A stretch of DNA of 45,727 nt from Falsiroseomonas selenitidurans (GTDB lineage Bacteria; Pseudomonadota; Alphaproteobacteria; Acetobacterales; Acetobacteraceae), in contig NZ_JAAVNE010000044.1 in the NCBI RefSeq assembly GCF_012103215.1, positions 1 through 45,727 of the forward strand. Direction: 5' to 3'. The notes below the pieces were generated by a model. That model was not told the origin of the DNA. It did no database searches and saw only the letters and a program-made list of their open reading frames with translations. The position numbers and the translations under genes were made by a program. This document shows positions 1 to 6,579 of the stretch, piece by piece; the first letter of the stretch is position 1; the number at the start of each line of letters is the position of its first letter.

Positions 1-40
1 CCTCGAGCTTGAACTCGCGGCTGAATGTCCTTCGTCCCAT
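1..40 (-). CDS. IS3-family transposase OrfA, N-terminal start only (cut by window edge)
   Basis: The minus strand from an ATG at 38-40 reads MGRRTFSREFKLE before the window ends. That is the usual opening of IS3/IS911-type OrfA proteins, the small helix-turn-helix subunit that is joined to the DDE catalytic OrfB by programmed frameshifting. Only 13 codons are visible, so the family call rests on this signature and on the position just inside an insertion-sequence end. The rest of the element lies left of the window. Confidence 0.6.
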   Translation of the reverse strand, partial: MGRRTFSREFKLE

Positions 41-85
41 GCAAGGGCCTCCGATTGGGTGAAAACCTTATCCAGGTGTCCACCA
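1..85 (-). mobile_element. End of an IS3-family element inserted in an IS630 transposase gene
   Basis: The reading frame of the neighbouring IS630 transposase loses family similarity near base 95 and stops at 68-70. Read on the minus strand, the sequence then becomes TGGTGGACACCTGG..., which looks like the terminal inverted repeat of IS3 elements. The OrfA start follows 37 bases inside. I place the element tip near base 85, but the exact base is an inference because the other end and the target duplication are outside the window. Confidence 0.5.
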
Positions 86-742
86 AACCGGCAGCAGGCC
101 AAACAGCGTCGTCGTGCCATGGCGCTTGTAGTCGTGCGTCATGGTCGCGCCCCGGCCACGCTTCATCGGCAGCCCCGGCTGGGTGCGGTCGAGCGCCTGG
201 ATCTGGCTCTTCTCGTCCACGGACAGCACCAGGGCGTGTTCAGGCGGATTGACGTAGAGGCCGACGATGTCGCGGACCTTCTCGACGAACTTCGGATCGT
301 TCGAGAGCTTGAAGGTCTCGACCCGGTGCGGCTTCAGGCCGTGCTCGCGCCAGATGCGATGGATGGTGGACGGCGCCAGGCCGCTCGCCTTGGCCATCGA
401 GCGCAACGTCCAGTGCGTCGCCGCGGGTGGCTCCTCGTGCAGCGTGCGCTCGACCACCGCGGCGATCTGGTCGGGCGAGGCGGCGGCGAAGGCGCGGCCT
501 CGCGGGGCGTCACGGAACAGGCCGTCGGCACCGTCCTGCATGTACCGCGCCTGCCAGCGCCAGATCGTCGGCTTGCCTTTCCCCGTGGCCGCCCGGATCG
601 CCATCGTCCCCGCGCCGTCCGCCGTCATCAGCACGATCCGCGCCCGCCAGACGTGGTGCTGCGGGCTCTTGCGGTCGCCGACCACACCTTCGAGCCGCTC
701 CCGGTCGCCCGGACGAAGCCGGACCTCAACGCCTTCCCTCAT
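68..742 (-). pseudogene. IS630-family transposase, N-terminal part, truncated by IS3
   Basis: This is the N-terminal two thirds of an IS630/Tc1-mariner-type DDE transposase. The likely start is the ATG at 740-742 (MREGVEVRLRPGDRERLEGV); a longer frame reaches 787. A helix-turn-helix region follows (ATGKGKPTIWRWQARY; then APSTIHRIWREHGL). The first catalytic aspartate is in LSVDEKSQIQALDRTQPG, and the recognisable protein runs to GTTTLFGLL. After that the frame enters foreign sequence (PVWWTPG) and stops, so the second and third acidic residues are missing and the gene cannot encode an active enzyme. The fragment faces the satellite-like module to its right. Confidence 0.8.
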
Positions 743-802
743 GCGCCCAGACTCGCAGGTCCAGGCCAGCATGGGAATCATCAACATCGATCAAACCACT
801 AG
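86..802 (-). mobile_element. IS630 fragment with its N-terminal-side end at a CTAG
   Basis: The fragment contains the 5' part of the transposase and runs to a CTAG at 799-802, within CCACTAG. A similar CCACTAG, read outward, ends the second IS630 remnant at 5636-5642. IS630 elements insert at TA dinucleotides, often within CTAG, so these bases are taken as element/target junctions. The left side has been replaced by the IS3 element. Confidence 0.5.
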
Positions 803-942
803 AGATGGCTGGTGGTGAACGGTAGCCCCCCTGGTATCGTTTCCACCTGTCCAGCAAGGGAAGGCTGGGAGTATCCAGCGACGCCAGAGGAGCGGTTAAC
901 TATCTGGAGGAAGCCCGCAACGCAATCAAGGCGCTTGGCCGT

Positions 943-1425
943 TCAATCATCTTGGTCCACCTCGATGAGTGGGCACGGCACCACCGGCAGCGCGCGGGCC
1001 TGCATCTGCTGTATCAGGACCACGATGGGGTTTACGACGGCTTCACCCTGTGGCTCCGCCTTCTCCCCATAGCTCCTCGGCAGCATCTTCGCAGCGAACC
1101 ACCGTCGCGCATCGAACTCCAGCCGGCCAAGGGCGGCGTCAGTTGCTCGCTGAGCGCCGTCCAGCGCACCCTCCGCGATGGCGTGCGCCTGGGCTTCGCG
1201 CGCGCGCGCGTAGAGCGCCGAAAAGCCATCGCGGTCCTCGATGGCCCAGAGACGAACGGTGCTGTGTGCCGGCATGCCCGGCGCACGACAGATGGCGGTC
1301 AGCGTTTCGCCCTCGGCCATACGGCGACAGATCATGGCAACAAGCTCACGCGAATAGGCGCTGGGGCGGCCAGTCAGCTTGGCAAGCGGCTTCGCCATGG
1401 TGGTGGTCGGGGTCTTCCTGCTCAT
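943..1425 (-). CDS. TerS-like protein (phage terminase small subunit family)
   Basis: 160 aa from the ATG at 1423-1425 (MSRKTPTTTMAKPLAKL), with an AGGA about 9 bases upstream; the frame stays open further upstream but loses plausible protein character. The N-terminal part (GRPSAYSRELVAMICRRMAE then LTAICRAPGMPAHSTVRLW) is the helix-turn-helix found in small terminase subunits encoded by alphaproteobacterial prophages. The middle is a helical region rich in Ala, Arg and Glu (YARAREAQAHAIAEGALDGA), and the LEFDARRWFAAKMLPRSYG segment is typical of this family. In phages TerS recognises the packaging site. Phage satellites use their own TerS to divert packaging. No large subunit, portal or capsid gene is visible, so it may be a satellite TerS or a prophage remnant. 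A general DNA-binding role cannot be excluded. Confidence 0.65.
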   Translation of the reverse strand: MSRKTPTTTMAKPLAKLTGRPSAYSRELVAMICRRMAEGETLTAICRAPGMPAHSTVRLWAIEDRDGFSALYARAREAQAHAIAEGALDGAQRATDAALGRLEFDARRWFAAKMLPRSYGEKAEPQGEAVVNPIVVLIQQMQARALPVVPCPLIEVDQDD

Positions 1426-1757
1426 GGTGTTTGATCCTAGCGCCGCAGGTGACAGCCCGCGGGAGGCGGCGCGCGCCCGGTGCCGCAGGGAGAAGGCGCG
1501 AGCGTGAAACGTCGCACCCGTCGCCATGCGCGCGCGGACGGCCAGCGCGTGTGGCGACAGGTGCGGAAGGTCCTGCTTCAGCGACCCGAGAGGGTGATTT
1601 GCGGGGTTTGCGGGGTCTGCGGGGTTGGTTTCAGCCACCCTATGCAAACTGTCACCACGCACCGCTGTCTCATGTAGAGAGACGCAATCAGAAACTGACA
1701 GTTCGCGCGTTGGGGCTGAAACAAGCCCGCCAAACCCCGCAAACCCCGCAGAATAGG
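1426..1757. other. 332-base non-coding region between the TerS-like and primase genes
   Basis: The region has no convincing gene. It holds the iteron/dyad structure described at 1600-1750. The rest (1426-1599) is GC-rich with no stem-loop that I can defend. Confidence 0.6.
1600..1750. repeat. Nested 151-bp dyad with 9-bp iterons, candidate replication origin
   Basis: Three contiguous 9-mers on the plus strand, TGCGGGGTT / TGCGGGGTC / TGCGGGGTT (1600-1626), face two perfect inverted copies, AACCCCGCA (1733-1741 and 1742-1750), plus one decayed copy at 1723-1731. Inside these lie TTTCAGCC (1629-1636) with GGCTGAAA (1714-1721), then AACTGTCA (1647-1654) with TGACAGTT (1696-1703), then GTCTC (1667-1671) with GAGAC (1679-1683). 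All four arm pairs share the same centre, base 1675. The structure ends 7 bases beyond the stop codon of the primase/helicase gene. Iterons flanking a more AT-rich core next to a Rep/primase gene is the plan of SaPI/PICI origins, so an origin is the best reading. A transcriptional structure is the alternative. Confidence 0.6.
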
Positions 1758-4277
1758 TCAGGAGCAACTCTCGACCCTCCACCGCTGAACCTTCTCATGT
1801 CCGTCTGCGAGGCCGCGCTTGATGCGGAGGCCGGCCACGATCCGGCCCTCCCGCGCCAGCAGCCATTTGCCAAGGCGCCGCCCGTTCACCTCGCCGCGCT
1901 CGCCGAACAGGCGCAGCAGGGCCTCGCGGAGATCGGGAAACCGGTAGTCGGTCGGTTCGCCTATCCGGGTTTCTTCACGGCGCTCAATCATCTGCGAAAT
2001 CTCGCGGATGGTCATTGCGTCTGCGCCGATCGCCTCGTGCCAAAGCCCCGTCACCTCGCGCAGATCGGTAAGCTCCGGGTCATCCTCCCGCGCCTCCTCC
2101 ATGGACTTCGCCGGGTCTTCGCAGCCCAGCCAAACCAGGGCGGAGCGAACCCGGTCCGACCAATCTCCGAAGGACGCGATCGGCTTCAGGCGCCCCGGCT
2201 GTCCTGCGGCTTCGTATGCCCGCACGATGATAATGCAGGCGGAGACGTAGAGGTTGCGATCGGCCAGCACCGTGACGACGGGTTCGGCCTTGAACTCGCG
2301 CAGCTCCGGCCGCTCAACGCCGGCGTCCAGGCTGCAAACGACGGTGCGGCGGACCATGTCGCCGCGGACGCGGAGATTGTTGCCGGTCGCGAAGAGCGTT
2401 GCGCGGCTTTCGACTTCCACGATATCGGAGCGGCCCAGCGGCCTGAGTCGGACCAAGGGGCGTTCGATCGCCTGGCACAGCAGATCGCCGCCGAGTTCGC
2501 CATTGACGTTATCGAGGCTGCAAATCGGGAAGCCGGCCAGCAACAGGCCGGCGATCCGCTTCTCCGTCTCTGCTTCGTCCGGCGCCGCGGAAGCGACGGG
2601 GCAAGGCCTGCCGGTGCTGATCGCGCTAGCGACATCCGCGAGATAAGACTTCCCGGTGCCGGCCGTGTAGGCCTTGAACGCGTGCAGCGGCGCAACCGAC
2701 AGCGCGCCGCGCACCACTGGCGTGATGAGGCCCGACAGCGCGACAGCGCGGCTGACGTTATCCACGAACGGGAACTCGGTCAGCAGCCGGGACAGCAGCA
2801 CCAGCGCCTTTTCCGCATGGGATCGGGTCGGGGCCTTGGTGGCGGGGTGAAGGCGAAGATTGGGGTCGGCCATGTGGAAGAGGCGGGTGGCTTCGTCGTA
2901 GCCGGGTTCAGCGAGGATGCTCCCGTCCGGCCGCAGGGTCGGCGTGGTGATGACGCCCGCGATGCGCTGGAACTGCCATTCGCCCATGCGGGACAAGATC
3001 GTTTGTGCCACCGACATGGGCGGATTGACCTGCACCCAGTCGTCGGAGCGGGCGTCGAACCTCTCCCAGGTCGCCACGCTGCAAAGCTGGTCGATCATGC
3101 CATGCGCCGTGATTGCGACCAGGCATGCCGAGTTGGTCGTGCGGCCATGTGCCGCCGGGACAACCTGCAGTGCCGGTCGGACCAAGCCGATGCCGCGCTG
3201 GTAGATCGGCCGGCCCGCCGCGATGATGGCCGCTTCGCCGGCCGTGGCTTCCTCGTGCAGGTGACCGCCACGGAGCCGGATAAGGTCGGGCGCACCGGGG
3301 TCTGACTCCGCCCGCACGCTCGACGCCTTCCGGCGTGCCTGCTTCTGCGCGGCCGCCGGCGCTTCCACGGTCGGCGCGCTTTCTGCCAAGCGCAGCAGCG
3401 CATCAGCCGTGCCGCCGGCAGCCAGCCAGTCGGAGACATCGCCCTTCGTGGGCAGGTCCGGCAGGGCGAGGATGCGAACCGATGCCGCGGTACCGGCGAG
3501 GCTGCGTGCAACGTCGGCAGCGTGATCCTGGCCCGGAAGCACCGGCCGACCGTCCGGATGATGAAGCGGGATGCCTCTCGCGTCCTTCGCTTGCGGGTCG
3601 TTGTCGGGCAGCACCACGACCGCGCTGCCACGGAAGTAATCAGCGTACTCCTGGCGCCACTTCCCGGCACCGCCCGCATTGCAGGTCGCATAGAGGCCCA
3701 GGGCTCGAAGGGCATCGACGTCCTTCTCACCTTCCACGATGAAGACGCGCGCCTGCGGCGGCGCGGCCAGCAACTCGGGCAGGCGGTAGGGCACCAGGTG
3801 GGTGCCCTTGACGCTCCAAGTCCACCCGCCAGCGCCGTCGTCCCTGCGCTGCCGGAAGGTCTTCGGCTCGTAGCGCACCACCTGGAAGGCATGGGCGCCG
3901 CTGGCGTCATGATAGTCGTAGGTCGCCACGATCCGGCCGAGGGACGACTTCCTCACAGTCGCAGAGGTGCCCCTTGAGGCCTGCGTCTTGATCTCGGGAC
4001 CGACTTCGCGCTGAAGCCACTCAATGGCCTCACGGTCGACCAGACGCGTTTCGCGCCGCACCAGGTCAAGCACGCCACCGCCCTGCCGCCCTTCATGGTC
4101 GAACCAGGTCCCGGCGCCGTCGCCGGCGAGCTTCACAGACAGGCTGCCATTCCGACCGAACCGCAGTTCCACTTCACTGGACAGGGCGTCGTTAGGCTCC
4201 CCCAGCAGACGGCGCGCGACGGGGCCAATCATGGAAGCAAAGTCCAGGGCAATGCCATCAAGCATGCGGCTCACCAT
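1758..4277 (-). CDS. TOPRIM primase-helicase replication protein of a mobile element
   Basis: 839 aa. An N-terminal primase-associated module (about 1-95) contains the pattern RFGRNGSLSVKL...GTWFDHE. A TOPRIM-like domain follows (about 175-290), with VEGEKD at 181-186 as the catalytic acidic motif and DND at 225-227 as the metal-binding pair. A long helicase part comes next, with a Walker A motif TAGTGKS ending at 544, an acidic LDN at 588-590 and a sensor-like LFATGNN near 628-634. This architecture belongs to primase-helicase proteins of prophages, satellites and plasmids that start and unwind at their own origin. The gene overlaps its upstream neighbour by 20 bases, pointing to translational coupling; an in-frame ATG at 4263-4265 would shorten the overlap. 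The iteron dyad immediately downstream is the likely binding site. Confidence 0.8.
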   Translation of the reverse strand: MVSRMLDGIALDFASMIGPVARRLLGEPNDALSSEVELRFGRNGSLSVKLAGDGAGTWFDHEGRQGGGVLDLVRRETRLVDREAIEWLQREVGPEIKTQASRGTSATVRKSSLGRIVATYDYHDASGAHAFQVVRYEPKTFRQRRDDGAGGWTWSVKGTHLVPYRLPELLAAPPQARVFIVEGEKDVDALRALGLYATCNAGGAGKWRQEYADYFRGSAVVVLPDNDPQAKDARGIPLHHPDGRPVLPGQDHAADVARSLAGTAASVRILALPDLPTKGDVSDWLAAGGTADALLRLAESAPTVEAPAAAQKQARRKASSVRAESDPGAPDLIRLRGGHLHEEATAGEAAIIAAGRPIYQRGIGLVRPALQVVPAAHGRTTNSACLVAITAHGMIDQLCSVATWERFDARSDDWVQVNPPMSVAQTILSRMGEWQFQRIAGVITTPTLRPDGSILAEPGYDEATRLFHMADPNLRLHPATKAPTRSHAEKALVLLSRLLTEFPFVDNVSRAVALSGLITPVVRGALSVAPLHAFKAYTAGTGKSYLADVASAISTGRPCPVASAAPDEAETEKRIAGLLLAGFPICSLDNVNGELGGDLLCQAIERPLVRLRPLGRSDIVEVESRATLFATGNNLRVRGDMVRRTVVCSLDAGVERPELREFKAEPVVTVLADRNLYVSACIIIVRAYEAAGQPGRLKPIASFGDWSDRVRSALVWLGCEDPAKSMEEAREDDPELTDLREVTGLWHEAIGADAMTIREISQMIERREETRIGEPTDYRFPDLREALLRLFGERGEVNGRRLGKWLLAREGRIVAGLRIKRGLADGHEKVQRWRVESCS

Positions 4278-4905
4278 TCAGCCGCTCCGCCGCGCGCTGC
4301 CACATAGCTTCCAGGTTCCGCGTCGCGACCGGGCCGAGGGGCGTTCGTATGGTCAGCAGAGAGACCAAAAAGGCGCGGAGCGCGGGCGAGAACTCCTGAG
4401 CATGATAGACCAGCAAGACGCGAGCCCTTGCCTTGACGATCTTGACCGGGAGGCAAGGCGTGCTGGCACGCACGCAATCGGGTGCTTGCATTGAAATCTG
4501 TGGTGCAGCGATGTGAATGCGTGCCGACAAGGGCAGGATAGGGTCAGCCCCGGCGGATGCCGCGGGCGCGGCCTTGGAGGGCGCCACAGGCTGGGTGGAC
4601 GGCGCCGGCGGCATCGGTGCCCACGCATCGCCCAGAAATGCCAGCGCCCAGGCATAGGCGTCCCGCTTGGGGTTGCGCAGCAGATGCGCCACCAGCCCCA
4701 AGGGATCGCCGCTGGTCCCAGCTTCGTAGTCATGCCACGAACCGCGCTTCGGCCCGGCCACGATCACGGCAAGGCTACCCTTGCTGCGGAAGCGCCATTC
4801 ATCGCGGCTGCGGCTGGTCGGCTCCCCAGCAAGCTTTTGCGCCAATTCGGTCATGCGCTCGGCAAGCAACCAATTGACGGTCGGGATGTCGTGGGAGGCG
4901 GTCAT
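4258..4905 (-). CDS. Primase-associated protein of the same element
   Basis: 215 aa starting at the ATG at 4903-4905, which forms an ATGA overlap with the stop of the upstream gene; this fixes the start over a GTG 15 bases earlier. The first about 90 residues (LAGEPTSRSRDEWRFRSKGS, then GSWHDYEAGTSGDPLGLVAH) match the N-terminal module of the downstream primase-helicase in pattern and order: GEP, RF..-GSL-V, G-W-DYE/DHE, then GG/GD with a hydrophobic helix. The module resembles the zinc-free primase N-terminal domain found beside TOPRIM proteins in alphaproteobacterial elements. The middle is Pro/Ala-rich and the C-terminal about 80 residues are unrecognised. It probably works with the primase-helicase in element replication. 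The catalytic role is unknown. Confidence 0.6.
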   Translation of the reverse strand: MTASHDIPTVNWLLAERMTELAQKLAGEPTSRSRDEWRFRSKGSLAVIVAGPKRGSWHDYEAGTSGDPLGLVAHLLRNPKRDAYAWALAFLGDAWAPMPPAPSTQPVAPSKAAPAASAGADPILPLSARIHIAAPQISMQAPDCVRASTPCLPVKIVKARARVLLVYHAQEFSPALRAFLVSLLTIRTPLGPVATRNLEAMWQRAAERLNGEPHA

Positions 4906-5165
4906 GCCATCGCCCCCCACGGCTGCTGGCGGGCCGTCACCCGAACCGCCAGCAGGGCGTCGTGTTCCAGCAGGTCGGCGGCACCGTGATCGCCATGGCG
5001 GCGCGCGTCGGCGGCCGCGGTCAGAAGTGCGCGCAGCCTGCCGGCGGTGAATGCCGGAAGCAGTGGATTGGGAAGGCGAGGAACGCTAAAAAGGCGAGGA
5101 TCGTGCTGCCAGGCCGATACCCCGCCCCGCGTTCCGGTGTTGTTGCCGGGCGTGGGGCTTTCCAT
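4902..5165 (-). CDS. Small protein of the element, function unknown
   Basis: 87 aa from the ATG at 5163-5165. Its stop overlaps the next start (ATGA at 4902-4905), and its start lies 3 bases after the stop of the AlpA-like gene, so it sits inside a tight operon. The C-terminal half (RLRALLTAAADARRHGDHGA, then LLEHDALLAVRVTARQQP) looks like two amphipathic helices, while the N-terminal 35 residues are Gly/Pro-rich. I do not recognise a family. Position between the regulator and the replication genes suggests a regulatory or replication accessory role, which is inference only. Confidence 0.55.
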   Translation of the reverse strand: MESPTPGNNTGTRGGVSAWQHDPRLFSVPRLPNPLLPAFTAGRLRALLTAAADARRHGDHGAADLLEHDALLAVRVTARQQPWGAMA

Positions 5166-5168
5166 ATT

Positions 5169-5414
5169 CTAAACGCCCCTACTGCGCTCAGCGCCGATGC
5201 TTGCCGCCGGCAAGCTGGCCACCAGCGCCGCCAGCGAGGCGCCGTCGACGATGGTAGTACGGCCGCATTTGCGGAACAGCAGGCGGCCGGCACCCGCCTC
5301 GCGGTAGAGCGCGCTGCGGCTTAGGCCGCTCCATGCCACGGCGCCAGAGATGGTGAAGCCGGCGCGGGCCTCGGCAGGTTTGATCGAAGGTTGTGTCGAT
5401 GAAGCTGACAGCAT
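5169..5414 (-). CDS. AlpA-like helix-turn-helix regulator/excisionase
   Basis: 81 aa from the ATG at 5412-5414 (MLSASSTQPSIKPAEARAG). A longer frame to 5471 would run through an inverted repeat and is less likely. The core FTISGAVAWSGLSRSALYRE followed by GRLLFRKCGRTTIVDGASL has the winged-helix order of AlpA/MerR-like excisionases: helix-turn-helix, a short basic hairpin, then a conserved D-x-x-SL. Such proteins control excision and early transcription of satellites and integrative elements. It is the first gene of the minus-strand operon that leads through the primase genes to the TerS-like gene. No integrase is adjacent; the nearest one is 22 kb away and may belong to another element. Confidence 0.65.
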   Translation of the reverse strand: MLSASSTQPSIKPAEARAGFTISGAVAWSGLSRSALYREAGAGRLLFRKCGRTTIVDGASLAALVASLPAASIGAERSRGV

Positions 5415-5425
5415 GCGGGCGGGTT

Positions 5426-5466
5426 CCTTCCAGAGTCCCGGGGATCTCCGGGGGATGACTGGAAGG
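5426..5466. promoter_or_regulatory. Inverted repeat upstream of the AlpA-like gene, candidate operator
   Basis: CCTTCCAG (5426-5433) and CTGGAAGG (5459-5466) are perfect 8-bp inverted arms around base 5446, with a GC-rich core containing CCGG...CCGG. The repeat lies 12 bases before the start codon of the AlpA-like gene and next to an A/T-rich stretch (5470-5500) that could hold a promoter. A regulator binding site is the natural reading, but a leader stem-loop is possible. Confidence 0.4.
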
Positions 5467-5635
5467 TCCATAAAAAAAGCGGGATTGTAAAACTAAACAG
5501 GTCGCCTTCGTAAATGAGCGATCCTGCGTTATTTGACATTACTCTACTTCTTTATTTGCCGAATCGCAGCGGTCGCGAATCGATCCCGGCAATCCCCCTT
5601 GAGGAGCCCGTTTAGGTTTTTGCGCCCGATGGTGG

Positions 5636-5893
5636 CTAGTGGAGTGATTCCAGCAGACGTTTCCCGCGTTGGTGCTTGCCGATGATGGTGTCGGCGGGCG
5701 CGGTCCAGCGGAATGGCTTTGGGTCGGCGTTGTGCGCGGCGAGGTAGGCGCGGATGGCTTGGTTCAGCTCGATGACGGAGCGGAAGACGCCGCGCTTCAG
5801 CCGCCGCTTGGTCAGGGTGGCGAACAGGCCCTCGACGGCGTTGATCCAGGAGGCCGAGGTTGGCGTGAAGTGGACATGGAAGCGCGGGTGGCG
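5636..5893 (-). pseudogene. IS630-family transposase, C-terminal remnant
   Basis: The minus strand encodes RHPRFHVHFTPTSASWINAV, then EGLFATLTKRRLKRGVFRSV and NADPKPFRWT, ending in a stop at 5636-5638. This is the C-terminal third of an IS630 transposase, containing the region around the last catalytic acidic residue (WINAVEGLF). The upstream part is missing: before about 5893 the frame no longer resembles the family. It complements the N-terminal fragment at 68-742 but lies on the wrong side to be its continuation, so it comes from a second copy in the same orientation. It ends at a CTAG at 5636-5639. Confidence 0.75.
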
Positions 5894-6579
5894 GGCCGTC
5901 ACAACATGCGAGCAGGCCACCCACCACGTGCCACGTGACCTGCCCCCCCCTTGCCGCGGCTGGACCCGCGGCGCGTGCCACGTCAAGGTGGAAGCAGTGC
6001 CCGGCATGGAAGCCTCCCTTGCCGCCTGGGTGCCGCACACGCTGAACGGCTTGGCCACCGGCGGGGGCAAAACCATCAAGGCCCCCGACTTGGCACCCCG
6101 CCTACCGAAACGTGTCGAGGCGCAGCGGGTGCTGTTGTTGGCGGATCACGCCTTGGCAATTGGTCGGCCGGCGCATTCGCCAGCTCCAAGCACAGCGGCA
6201 CCCGCCTGCCGTTCACCGACGCACTCACCGTTCAGCACCTGTACGCCCGAGGCGCCGCCAGCTTGGGTCAGGCAGGCGGCTGATCAGCCAGCTTTCAAGG
6301 TCGATGCGGGCAAGGATGGGCGGCACGGCAGGCGGTCTTCGCAGGTGCGAGCGGAGGACAAGGTGCAATTACTACCTTCGGCGCAACGGCAATCTCGGCG
6401 GCACCCAAGTGGTGGCGACCGCTGCCGCTCAACCCTGGGACGTGCCGACAAGAGGCACAATCTGTGAATTCTCTAATTTTGTGTTTTAATGTCGACTTAT
6501 GTGTTTTCCGGTCACTGGTGTTCCCCCCCCGGTCGGTGCACGTTAAGGGGAATGGCGCGAGAAGCCGGCATGGGAAACG
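5894..6579. other. 686-base decayed region with no intact gene
   Basis: Long frames exist on both strands, but none resembles a complete protein. The only protein-like patch is the helicase-like scrap at 6006-6200. An A/T-rich stretch at 6465-6500 precedes the phosphorelay operon and is the likeliest place for its promoter. I do not see a defensible -35/-10 pair. Confidence 0.5.
6006..6200 (+). pseudogene. Possible helicase/HsdR-type ATPase scrap
   Basis: The plus-strand frame beginning at 6006 reads NGLATGGGKTIKAPDLAPRL and then EAQRVLLLADHALAI. This follows the motif I to motif Ia spacing of superfamily-2 helicases such as type I restriction HsdR, where ATGxGKT is followed after about 20 residues by RVLFLxDR. 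Nothing recognisable precedes or follows it, and the downstream sequence is broken, so it could be a small remnant of a restriction locus. The match is short and could be chance. Confidence 0.25.

Noticed and set aside
803..942. Plus-strand patch reading SSDARGAVNYLEEARNAIKA near 870-945
   Set aside because: Looks helical, but it has no start, no continuation and runs into the antisense of the TerS-like gene. Too short to call a gene fragment.
5500..5570. TTGACA with an A/T-rich stretch at 5533-5560 on the plus strand
   Set aside because: No plus-strand gene begins downstream, only IS630 debris, so a functional promoter cannot be supported.
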